A DNA stretch of 5,976 nucleotides from positions 1-5,976 of the forward strand of contig WJJA01000221.1 in the NCBI GenBank assembly GCA_014729955.1, read 5' to 3'. Of the stretch, positions 1-5,976 are shown piece after piece. The notes under the pieces are model-generated. The model ran no database searches. It had not been told where the DNA came from and saw nothing but the letters and a program-made list of their open reading frames with translations. How positions within the stretch are numbered: the first letter of the stretch is position 1; each line of letters opens with the position of its first letter. Origin of the DNA: a bacterium (GTDB lineage Bacteria > Electryoneota > Electryoneia > Electryoneales > Electryoneaceae). Both the position numbers and the translations under genes were made by a program.

Positions 1-196
1 CAACAAAGCAGATGACGCAGTTGGGACCGCCCGAAGGGGGAATGAATAGATGAATTCGCCTTGAAAACATTCTGTACCGAAGCAAAACCATATAGCGCGA
101 CACTATCTTTTTGTTAATATAGTATTTAGAAAAGAATATTTTCTTCATTCATGAAATATTCGGGTTAAGCGCACAAGCCCGGTCTACCTTGCTTCA
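1..196. other. Downstream non-coding stretch with an AT-rich core
   Basis: No gene is supported here. Positions about 60-165 are clearly AT-richer than the rest and contain the inverted repeat GAATATTT/AAATATTC (134-141 and 154-161). On the plus strand, frames open at the left edge stop at 49 and 53, so the last residues of a converging gene could lie there. On the minus strand an ATG at 70 opens 23 codons to the left edge without a clear ribosome binding site. Either is possible; neither can be decided from this window. I see no convincing promoter pair. Confidence 0.4.
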
Positions 197-243
197 TCTG
201 TCAGGTCACACACGCGAAACGGCCGCGTGCAAGACCTGACAGA
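197..243 (-). terminator. Long stem-loop just past the operon's last stop (terminator or 3' stabiliser)
   Basis: The stem-loop begins 28 nt after the permease stop. An 11-bp perfect outer stem (TCTGTCAGGTC/GACCTGACAGA) is followed by three opposed bases, a 6-bp stem (CACGCG/CGCGTG) and a 7-nt loop. In minus-strand RNA the three opposed bases are one U-U and two G-U wobbles, giving a nearly continuous 20-bp stem. In plus-strand RNA they are A-A, C-A and A-C mismatches. This bias points to a role in the operon transcript. There is no U-tract after it, so intrinsic termination is doubtful; protection of the mRNA 3' end is an alternative. Confidence 0.45.
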
Positions 244-271
244 ACATTCAACGCCGGGGATCGTCTTCCGA

Positions 272-3200
272 TCAAGCGTTCTGCGCGGACGCTTCCTGCT
301 TCTCCCGTTCGTTGCGCGCTTCGAGCATCGCGAACAGCACCGGGATCACAATCAACGTAAGCGCCGTGGACGATACCAGCCCGCCGATCGCCACGATCGC
401 CATAGGTGCACGGAACTCACCGCCCGCGCCGATGCCGAGCGCCAGCGGGAACATGCCGAGCACAGTCGCGGCGGTGGACATCAGGATCGGGCGCAAACGT
501 ACCGGGCAGGCCTCAAGAATCGCATCGTTCAGGGTGCGTCCTTCGTTGCGAAGCTGCTGCGAATAATCGATCAGCAGAATACCGTTGTTGACAACGATCC
601 CGACCAGCATCACGATCGCCATCAGCGAAAAGATCGAGATCGACTTGCCTGTCATCACCAGGCCCGCCGCCACGCCGATCAACGCCAGAGGAAGGGTCAT
701 CATGATGATGAACGGGAACCGGTAACTCTCCAGGATCGCCGCCAACAGCATGTAGGTCAGCACAATCGACAGCACAAGCGCCTGCAGCAGGCTGGAGAAC
801 GATTCCGCCATCATCTCCGCCTGCCCGCCGAAGTAGACGGTCACATCGCCCGGCAGGACCGAAGAGGGACGCGGTCCGACGCTGCTGCGACCGCGCAGAA
901 TGTCCTGGAACTGCTGAGCGGCCGAGATTTCAGGCAACTGCAACTGCTGCTCGAGTTGCGACTGCAGTTCACCAACGGTTCCGCCCGCCAGGTTGGCAGA
1001 CACGGTAATCATTTTGCGCTTGTTCTTGCGTGTGATTTGCGTCGGGCCGGAGGCGTATTCGATCTCCGCCACTTCCTTCAGCGGCACGAACCCCGTTCCC
1101 AGCGGGATCAGCATGTCCCCTACCGCCGCGATGTCGTTGCGTTCTTCTTCGATCAGGCGCACACGGATGTCATACTCCTCACCCGCTTCACGGTATTGCG
1201 AGGCGATGTTGCCTTCAAAGAAATTGCGCAGCATCATCGCCACCTGCGCGACCGAACCGCCTCGGTCCGCAAGGCGCGTGCGGTCCGGGTGAACGACGAT
1301 CTCCGGCTTGCCGGTTTCGTAATCGGTACGAACATCCAGGGCGTTCTCGTTCTCACGAATGATCTCGACCGCCTTTTCCGAAGCGGTGACGATTTCATCC
1401 ATATCATCGCCCTGGATTTCAATCTGGATATCCGCACCGCCGCCGCCACCGCCCATCTGGGTGGTCTCGGACACTGTCAGCTGCGCCGCCGGGATGTCCG
1501 CCAGCTTGGGGCGCAAATCCTTCACCACCTCCGACGTCGGCGGGTAGTCGCCCAGTTCGGGATCCTTGAGTTGAACGAGCACGTAGCCGTACTGCACCCC
1601 CTGGCTGCTGCCGAACTCCTGCGCGCCGGATTTGCCGAGCACGGTATAGATCGTCTTCACTTCGTCGTAGGCTTCCAGCTCCTGCTCAACACGGTACAGC
1701 ACTTCATTGGTCTGCTCGATGCGGCTGCCGGGCGGCAACTCCGCCGTGATCATCATGTAGCGTTCATCATACTGCGGGAAGAACTCCGATCCGATGAAAC
1801 GGAACAGCTGCAGCGAGGCGATGAACAATGCCAGCACGCTGACGACGATCACCCACTTGCGTTTCAATGCAAAACGGAGCAGTGTCTGGTAGTCGTTTGC
1901 CAGTTCGCCATACCAGCGGTCCCAGAAATTCGCGAAGCGTTTCACGAGTCCCGCCTTCTGCAGAAGGAGGACCACCAGGACCACTCCGAGCACGCCCAGC
2001 ATCGGGACCACACCGAGGAAGTTCCACACCGCCCAGAGGGTAACCAGGCCGACGGCGGCGTAAACCACCGGCTTCAGCGGCTTGGAGGCCATCATCGGGG
2101 TCAACGTAAATGAAATCAGCAGGCTGAACAGGGTCGCAAATGCCACTGTCAGGCCGAACTCACGGAAAATCGGACCGATGATGCCCTGCATGAAGGCCAT
2201 CGGCGTGAACACAACGATGTTGGTCAACGTCGCAGCCGCCACCGCGATCGCGATTTCACCGGTGCCTTTGGAGGCGGCTTCCGCATCCGGCATGCCCTTC
2301 TGCTTGTATCGTTCGATGTTCTCCAGCACCACGATCGCGTTCACCACAAGGATACCCACCGAGATCGCCAGACCCATCAGGCTCATCACGTTGAGCGTGA
2401 AACCGGCGAAATCCAGCAGGAGGAAGGTCGAGACGATACTGATCGGCATCGCCACCGCCGCGATCACCGTGCCGCCCCAGTTGTGCAGGAAAAGAAACAG
2501 CACGATCGCTGTGAAGAGAATGCCGAGCACCAGGTTGGAACTAACGTCCGCCAGCGAGTTGCGGATGAATTCGCTTGAGTCGCGTGCGATGCTGATTTCC
2601 ATCCCGGTCGGGATTCGCGGTCGGATTCGCTCCAGGGCGACTTTGATGTCGTCCGCGACCTGCACAGTGTTGGCGTCCGATTGCTTCACAACGGTCACGT
2701 TAATAGAGCGCTCACCGTTGTAGCGTGCCATCTCGCGCTGCTCTTTGAAGGTGTCGGTGATCTGTGCGATCCGGTCGAGCTGGACGGCACCGACTGCGGT
2801 TTGCACACGGACCTTGTTCAACTCCTCGACCGAGGCGAATTCGGCGTTCATACGCAACGTAATTTCGTTGCGGTTGCGTTCCATGCGACCTGCGGGCAGG
2901 TTGAGGTTGTCGGCCGCGATCGCTCCGACCACATGGCTCGGGCTGATGCCGAACATGCGCATGCGGTAGGTGGAAAGCGCGATCTCGATCTCGCGCTCCT
3001 TCTCACCCACGATCTCCACGGTCGCCACACCGGAGATGCGACTTAACTCTTCACGCAGTGTCCGGTCGACGAACTGGAAGAGACGATCCAGGTCGTAGGG
3101 ACCGGTGACCGACATCTCCACGATACCCGATGCACCCATCTCGAACTTCTGCACAACCGGGTCTTCGATATCGTCCGGCAGCTCAGACCGGATCGCATCC

Positions 3201-3535
3201 ACCTTGTCTTTCACATCGATGGCGCCGAGGTCGACATCCTCTCCCAGCTGCAACTCGATGGCGACGATGCTGACGCCTTCCTGCGCGGTGGAATAGACCG
3301 TGCGCACACCGGAAATCGCAGCGACTTCCTCTTCGATCTTCTCGTTGATCAGAGTTTCGACCTCTTCCGGTCCGGCGCCCGGATAGACAGTGACCACCGA
3401 AACGAAGGGGAAATCGATTTTCGGAAACAGATCCACACCGATCCGGCTGAGGCTGAACAAGCCCAGGACCACGAAGGCGAAAATCACCATCGTCATCATC
3501 ACCGGACGTTTGATTGATGTATCGGCAAGAACCAT
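272..3535 (-). CDS. RND-family efflux permease (HAE-type), atypical proton-relay site
   Basis: This is the inner-membrane pump subunit: 1087 residues, slightly longer than AcrB-type proteins. It has the internally duplicated RND layout: TM1 (about 11-30), a first periplasmic porter/docking loop (about 35-330), TM2-TM6 (about 334-483), TM7 (about 560-578), a second periplasmic loop (about 580-910) and TM8-TM12 (about 913-1070). The TM4 motif reads GILVVNAIVVLEN, so the positions of AcrB Asp407 and Asp408 are Val398 and Asn399. In TM10, VGIVVNNGIL puts Asn983 at the Lys940 position. TM11 keeps Arg1013 (Arg971) and has Ser1020 for Thr978. It lacks the heavy-metal (CzcA/CusA) TM4 signature, so an organic or amphiphilic substrate is likelier. 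About 40 hydrophobic residues (490-529) are inserted between TM6 and TM7, and six glycines (695-700) form a linker in the second porter region. The frame is intact, so it looks functional. It is the last gene of the operon seen here. Confidence 0.96.
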   Translation of the reverse strand: MVLADTSIKRPVMMTMVIFAFVVLGLFSLSRIGVDLFPKIDFPFVSVVTVYPGAGPEEVETLINEKIEEEVAAISGVRTVYSTAQEGVSIVAIELQLGEDVDLGAIDVKDKVDAIRSELPDDIEDPVVQKFEMGASGIVEMSVTGPYDLDRLFQFVDRTLREELSRISGVATVEIVGEKEREIEIALSTYRMRMFGISPSHVVGAIAADNLNLPAGRMERNRNEITLRMNAEFASVEELNKVRVQTAVGAVQLDRIAQITDTFKEQREMARYNGERSINVTVVKQSDANTVQVADDIKVALERIRPRIPTGMEISIARDSSEFIRNSLADVSSNLVLGILFTAIVLFLFLHNWGGTVIAAVAMPISIVSTFLLLDFAGFTLNVMSLMGLAISVGILVVNAIVVLENIERYKQKGMPDAEAASKGTGEIAIAVAAATLTNIVVFTPMAFMQGIIGPIFREFGLTVAFATLFSLLISFTLTPMMASKPLKPVVYAAVGLVTLWAVWNFLGVVPMLGVLGVVLVVLLLQKAGLVKRFANFWDRWYGELANDYQTLLRFALKRKWVIVVSVLALFIASLQLFRFIGSEFFPQYDERYMMITAELPPGSRIEQTNEVLYRVEQELEAYDEVKTIYTVLGKSGAQEFGSSQGVQYGYVLVQLKDPELGDYPPTSEVVKDLRPKLADIPAAQLTVSETTQMGGGGGGADIQIEIQGDDMDEIVTASEKAVEIIRENENALDVRTDYETGKPEIVVHPDRTRLADRGGSVAQVAMMLRNFFEGNIASQYREAGEEYDIRVRLIEEERNDIAAVGDMLIPLGTGFVPLKEVAEIEYASGPTQITRKNKRKMITVSANLAGGTVGELQSQLEQQLQLPEISAAQQFQDILRGRSSVGPRPSSVLPGDVTVYFGGQAEMMAESFSSLLQALVLSIVLTYMLLAAILESYRFPFIIMMTLPLALIGVAAGLVMTGKSISIFSLMAIVMLVGIVVNNGILLIDYSQQLRNEGRTLNDAILEACPVRLRPILMSTAATVLGMFPLALGIGAGGEFRAPMAIVAIGGLVSSTALTLIVIPVLFAMLEARNEREKQEASAQNA

Positions 3536-3541
3536 ACCGGG

Positions 3542-3546
3542 CTCCG
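3542..3546 (-). promoter_or_regulatory. Ribosome binding site of the RND permease gene
   Basis: CGGAG on the minus strand ends 6 nt before the ATG at 3535. This spacing supports that start. The frame is closed upstream by TAA at 3568-3566, and no ATG lies between that stop and 3535, so no earlier ATG start is possible. Confidence 0.7.
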
Positions 3547-3591
3547 TGGGGTTGCAAGTCTTTGGTTATGCGAGCGTGTTGGGATTTCCGG

Positions 3592-3616
3592 CGGACAGGG
3601 ACGCCCGCCCTGCCCA
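3592..3616 (-). other. Intercistronic GC-rich stem-loop 2
   Basis: In minus-strand RNA, CAGGG (3612-3608) pairs with CCCTG (3600-3596) around a 7-nt loop. The stem extends outward by a G-U wobble, two G-C pairs and a U-G wobble, about nine pairs in all. It lies 46 nt before the ribosome binding site of the permease. On the plus strand a T-run (3617-3621) follows the hairpin, so a plus-strand terminator could be imagined, but there is no plus-strand gene for it to end. Confidence 0.35.
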
Positions 3617-3620
3617 TTTT

Positions 3621-3695
3621 TGCTGACGCAGGTCCGACCTGTTGTTGCTGACGCCGTTTCTTCTTTCAAATGCTGACATCGGTTCTTCTCAGCTT
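3621..3695. repeat. Three degenerate 25-bp tandem repeats
   Basis: The heptamer TGCTGAC (plus strand) begins at 3621, 3646 and 3671, exactly 25 bp apart. The second and third units agree at 16 of their first 19 bases, continuing past the heptamer into a shared TTCTTCT-like part. The first unit is more diverged. The array is short and degenerate. It could be a decayed duplication or a set of binding sites on one face of the helix at roughly 2.4-turn spacing. Confidence 0.5.
3629..3641. repeat. 13-bp palindrome in the intercistronic gap
   Basis: CAGGTC-C-GACCTG is a perfect 6-bp inverted repeat around one base, inside the first 25-bp unit. A one-base spacer suits a dimeric DNA-binding protein better than an RNA hairpin. 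The half-site CAGGTC also occurs in the arms of the stem-loop beyond the operon (197-243), which may be chance. Confidence 0.35.
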
Positions 3696-3707
3696 ACCGA
3701 TGCCGGC
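3672..3707 (-). other. Intercistronic stem-loop 1
   Basis: A perfect 7-bp inverted repeat (CATCGGT/ACCGATG, 3702-3696 with 3683-3677) encloses a 12-nt purine-rich loop. In the minus-strand RNA the stem lengthens through a G-U wobble (3703/3676), a G-C pair, one mismatch and two further G-C pairs. In plus-strand RNA the wobble becomes an A-C mismatch, so the structure is better formed in the operon transcript. No U-tract follows, so it is not a classical terminator. It may affect mRNA stability. Confidence 0.45.
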
Positions 3708-3736
3708 CGCACCCATTGACATCAGCCGATGGACCG

Positions 3737-4783
3737 CTAGTCGTCGATCACGTTTACCAGGTCGCCGTCCTGCAGGGAAGCGTGCCCATACACCGCCACC
3801 TGGTCGCCGTCCTTCAGGCCGTAGCGGATCTCGGTCAGGCTGTCGCCCTGCAGGCCGAGCTTCACTTCGCGCACCCAGGCGTTGGCCTTTTCGTCCACGA
3901 CCACGGCGTAGTTTTTCCCGTCACGATGCAGCAGGGCATCCGCCGGCAGCGCAACGACATCGTCATGTTCGGCGACAACCACATCCACCTGCGCGAGTTC
4001 GCCGGGGAAGACGTTTTCCGTAACCGGGATGCGTGCACGGATCTTGAACATGCGTGTCATCGGGTCGGCGGACAGACTGACCTTGGTAATTCGTCCCTCG
4101 ACCGCTTCGCCGGTTTTGCCCACGACGTCCACGGTCTGCCCGACACGCAACCTCTGTCTGTCCTCGCCGGTCACCTCGAACTCCACCTCGTATTGAGAGC
4201 TGCCGGAGACCTCCATCACGACATCGCCGGGGAAAGCCTGGTCGCCGGACTGGAATTCGATCCGCGACACGATCCCGCTGATCGGGGCAACCAGTTCCAC
4301 CGACCGCAAGGCGGTTTCGTAGTTCTCCCTCGCGACGTCATAGCCGAGTTTGACCTGGTCATACTGCTGCCGGCTGATCGCGCCCTTATCCAGCAGGGCC
4401 TTCATCCGTTCCAGGTCACGCTTGGCGTTTTCCATTGACAGACGTGCCTGCTTGACCGCCGCCTGGCTCGCCGTTGTGTCGAACCGGACCACCGCCTGCC
4501 CCTTCTGGACCTGGTCGCCCACTTCGACATAAAGGGTATCGATCCGCTCCATCAGCTTGGCGGTGACCACCGCCTGGCGGCCGGCACGGATATCCCCGTA
4601 AAAGGTGCGGGTTTCGCGAACATCCTGCGATTGCACTTGCAGGGTCTTTACCGGCACACCCTTCTGCTTCTGGATCTCGGAGATGCTCTCCACCTCTTCG
4701 GTGGTACGCGATCTCATGATCCCGAGCACGATAAACACCACAATGACTGCCGCGACTCCAATTCCGATAACTTTTTTCGCCAT
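3737..4783 (-). CDS. RND efflux periplasmic adaptor (membrane fusion protein, HlyD/AcrA-like)
   Basis: This 348-residue adaptor joins the permease to the outer-membrane channel. Residues 4-22 form one hydrophobic helix after MAKK. There is no lipobox cysteine, so it is probably anchored by this uncleaved helix rather than by lipid. Next come the first lipoyl half-motif (about 68-102), an alpha-helical hairpin (about 105-162), the second lipoyl half (about 163-193, with APISGIV), a beta-barrel (about 196-270, with the family-like PGELAQVDV) and a membrane-proximal domain (about 275-345). The hairpin tip has the RLS pattern R-x3-L-x6-S as Arg126, Leu130 and Ser137, with the same spacing as the TolC-contacting residues of AcrA. 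That agrees with pairing to the channel encoded just upstream. The start is set by the AAGGAA site. The stop is TAG, and 201 nt then separate it from the permease start, which is long for such operons. Substrate is not readable. Confidence 0.96.
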   Translation of the reverse strand: MAKKVIGIGVAAVIVVFIVLGIMRSRTTEEVESISEIQKQKGVPVKTLQVQSQDVRETRTFYGDIRAGRQAVVTAKLMERIDTLYVEVGDQVQKGQAVVRFDTTASQAAVKQARLSMENAKRDLERMKALLDKGAISRQQYDQVKLGYDVARENYETALRSVELVAPISGIVSRIEFQSGDQAFPGDVVMEVSGSSQYEVEFEVTGEDRQRLRVGQTVDVVGKTGEAVEGRITKVSLSADPMTRMFKIRARIPVTENVFPGELAQVDVVVAEHDDVVALPADALLHRDGKNYAVVVDEKANAWVREVKLGLQGDSLTEIRYGLKDGDQVAVYGHASLQDGDLVNVIDD

Positions 4784-4790
4784 CTTCCCG

Positions 4791-4796
4791 TTCCTT
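4791..4796 (-). promoter_or_regulatory. Ribosome binding site of the MFP gene, overlapping the channel stop codon
   Basis: On the minus strand the sequence AAGGAA lies 7 nt before the ATG at 4783. Its first two bases fall within the TAA stop of the upstream channel gene (4797-4795). This arrangement fixes the MFP start and suggests that ribosomes ending the channel gene help initiate the MFP (translational coupling, inferred). Confidence 0.8.
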
Positions 4797-5976
4797 ACTC
4801 GTCCTGGTTTTCGAAATGCGAGCCGACGGCCCGGTCGTATTCCGCACGCGCGGTCAAAAGATTGTAGCGCGCCTGGAGAACCTGCATCTTACTGACGTTC
4901 AACTGAAGCTGGGCATCCAGCACTTCCAACTGCGTGCCGACGCCTTCCTTGTACCTCACCTGAGCGATATCGTAACCCTTCTCAGCCTGGCGCAGACTCT
5001 CGCGCGCCGCATCCAGGTCTTCTTCCGCCTTACGATAGTCGCTCATCGCTTGATGCACCTGCATCTGCACACCCCGCTCCAGCTGGGCGGCCTGCAGGTC
5101 CACGTTGCGTTTGTCCACCACCGCCTGCTCCGCACGATGCTTCGATTTGAAGCCGTCGAAGAGCGGAATCTGCAGCACCAGCGACCCGCCGAAACCGTCT
5201 AAAAAGCGGTACTTCTCGATCTCAAGGTCGTTGGATTGCGCCAGGTTGGTATACTCCAGCCGTGCGAAGAAATTCGGCCAGTACACATTCCGTCGCTCAA
5301 CCTTGTACTGGATGTCGTAGAGGGCACGTTGCAGCTCGAGCTGGGTGAATTCCGGGCGGTACTCCTTCGCCATGTCGGACGATTCCGAATACCCGGCCGC
5401 GATCGGGTTCGGCGCTTCCAGGCTGCCGCGGATCTCGATCGGCTGATCCACCGAATAGCCCAGCAGGTTCTTGAGCGCACGGTAGACGTTATCCCGTTGT
5501 GCCTCTGACTGCGTCACCGCAGGCTTCTGGTTTGCCACTGCAACGTCGGCACGGATCAGGTCGTATTCACTGACCATCCCCTCGTCAAACATGTGCTTCA
5601 CCTGCTCGCGGTACTCCTGCGCCTGGTTGTATCCTTCACGCGTGACCTGCACCGCACTGTCCGCGAGAATGGCACCGTAAAACAGGTTCGTCAGCATCAC
5701 GCGCAGCTCCTCGCGTGTCACATTCTGCTGCAAGGCGCTCAGCTCACGGTATCGTTTCGCGGCATTCAATCCCAGGCCGATCTTGCCCGACAACCACAAC
5801 GGCTGGGTCAGGGTTACGCTCGTGGAGATAAGGTTTTCCGTTCCCTGCGGCACCTTGATTTGGATCGGTTCCGATGGGGGCGGGTTATTCGGATCCATCA
5901 TCGCCGCAAATTCCGGCGGGAGCAGGAAAATCGACTCCGGCACATCGAAGTAGTGCTGGAAGACGCTGTTCAGCTC
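4795..5976 (-). CDS. TolC-family outer-membrane efflux channel (5' end beyond the window)
   Basis: This is the outer-membrane channel and periplasmic tunnel of the tripartite pump. The visible 393 residues end at TAA (4797-4795). The frame is open to the window edge, so the GTG at 5943 is an internal valine codon, and the N-terminus with its signal peptide is missing. Two pseudo-repeats of the TolC fold are visible. The first begins near TSVTLTQPLWLSGK and has the helix-tip segment FDEGMVSEYDL. The second begins near LVLQIPLFDGF and has the tip segment YKEGVGTQLEVLDAQ, much like the VGT...VLDA tip of E. coli TolC. Long Ala/Gln/Glu-rich helices lie between them, and a proline-rich loop (NNPPPSEP) precedes the first. 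The MFP gene follows after 11 nt, so the two are almost certainly co-transcribed. Whether the mature protein is lipidated cannot be told without the N-terminus. Family assignment is firm; the substrate is unknown. Confidence 0.95.
   Translation of the reverse strand, partial: ELNSVFQHYFDVPESIFLLPPEFAAMMDPNNPPPSEPIQIKVPQGTENLISTSVTLTQPLWLSGKIGLGLNAAKRYRELSALQQNVTREELRVMLTNLFYGAILADSAVQVTREGYNQAQEYREQVKHMFDEGMVSEYDLIRADVAVANQKPAVTQSEAQRDNVYRALKNLLGYSVDQPIEIRGSLEAPNPIAAGYSESSDMAKEYRPEFTQLELQRALYDIQYKVERRNVYWPNFFARLEYTNLAQSNDLEIEKYRFLDGFGGSLVLQIPLFDGFKSKHRAEQAVVDKRNVDLQAAQLERGVQMQVHQAMSDYRKAEEDLDAARESLRQAEKGYDIAQVRYKEGVGTQLEVLDAQLQLNVSKMQVLQARYNLLTARAEYDRAVGSHFENQDE

Larger units (their letters stand above)
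3536..3736 (-). other. Long intercistronic region between the MFP and RND genes
   Basis: This 201-nt stretch separates two genes that are usually nearly contiguous in RND operons. It holds, in operon order, a stem-loop (3707-3672), three degenerate 25-bp repeats (3695-3621), a 13-bp palindrome (3641-3629), a GC-rich stem-loop (3616-3592) and the permease ribosome binding site (3546-3542). I see no convincing promoter in it. A 37-codon reading frame (ATG 3679 to TAA 3566) exists and shares the permease frame, but it lacks a good ribosome binding site. The gap probably influences processing or relative expression of the two genes; this is inference from structure only. Confidence 0.6.

Noticed and set aside
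227..2113. A 628-codon open frame on the plus strand opposite the permease
   Set aside because: It begins with GTG inside the stem-loop, has no ribosome binding site, and its product is a His/Arg/Asp/Gln-rich string without a domain. It is a by-product of the codon bias of the permease gene on the other strand, whose family assignment is certain.
3183..3617. A 144-codon minus-strand frame overlapping the permease start
   Set aside because: It overlaps the conserved permease N-terminus in another frame and its product is Arg/Gly-rich without a recognisable fold.
3596..3621. Intrinsic terminator on the plus strand (GC-rich hairpin plus T-run)
   Set aside because: There is no plus-strand gene upstream to terminate, the T-run is only five bases and is offset from the stem, and the extended stem pairs better in minus-strand RNA.
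3641..3669. Internal minus-strand promoter with TTGAAA (3669-3664) as a -35 box
   Set aside because: At 17-bp spacing the -10 position reads AACAAC, which does not resemble TATAAT.
3666..3722. An 18-codon minus-strand frame just after the MFP stop
   Set aside because: It is very short, has no ribosome binding site, and its codons overlap stem-loop 1.
3716..4438. A 240-codon open frame on the plus strand opposite the MFP gene
   Set aside because: It lies antisense to the clearly recognised MFP, shows no domain or membrane pattern of its own, and has no ribosome binding site worth noting.
5941..5943. GTG as the start codon of the channel gene
   Set aside because: The same frame is open to the window edge with protein-like sequence (ELNSVFQHYFD), and a start here would leave no signal peptide and remove part of the first TolC repeat region.

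Overview
The window holds most of one tripartite RND efflux operon, read entirely on the minus strand, so the transcript enters at the right edge and leaves toward position 1. In order of transcription it carries a TolC-family outer-membrane channel (5' end cut off by the window), a periplasmic membrane fusion protein (MFP), and a large RND inner-membrane permease. Together these should form a conduit from the inner membrane or periplasm to the outside. The substrate cannot be read from the sequence, and no regulator gene is visible.

An outer-membrane channel implies a Gram-negative (diderm) host. The coding DNA is GC-rich, and both visible start sites have recognisable Shine-Dalgarno sequences (AAGGAA, CGGAG). 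The channel-first gene order is common outside the Enterobacteria, but I cannot name the taxon.

Layout: 5976-4795, channel gene (partial). 4783-3737, MFP, 11 nt after the channel stop and probably translationally coupled to it. 3736-3536, an unusually long 201-nt intercistronic gap with two stem-loops that pair better in the operon-strand RNA, three copies of a degenerate 25-bp repeat, and a 13-bp palindrome. 3535-272, RND permease. 271-1, no supported gene; it has a long stem-loop just past the operon and an AT-rich stretch.

The most interesting points are in the permease. The two transmembrane-4 aspartates that carry protons in AcrB are Val398 and Asn399 here, and the TM10 lysine is Asn983. 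A hydrophobic segment of about 40 residues, big enough for a membrane hairpin, sits between TM6 and TM7 where AcrB-type proteins have a mainly polar cytoplasmic linker. The structured gap between the MFP and permease genes may set different expression levels for the two proteins. I do not see a wholly new system; this is a recognisable efflux pump with an atypical energy-coupling site and unusual non-coding segments.
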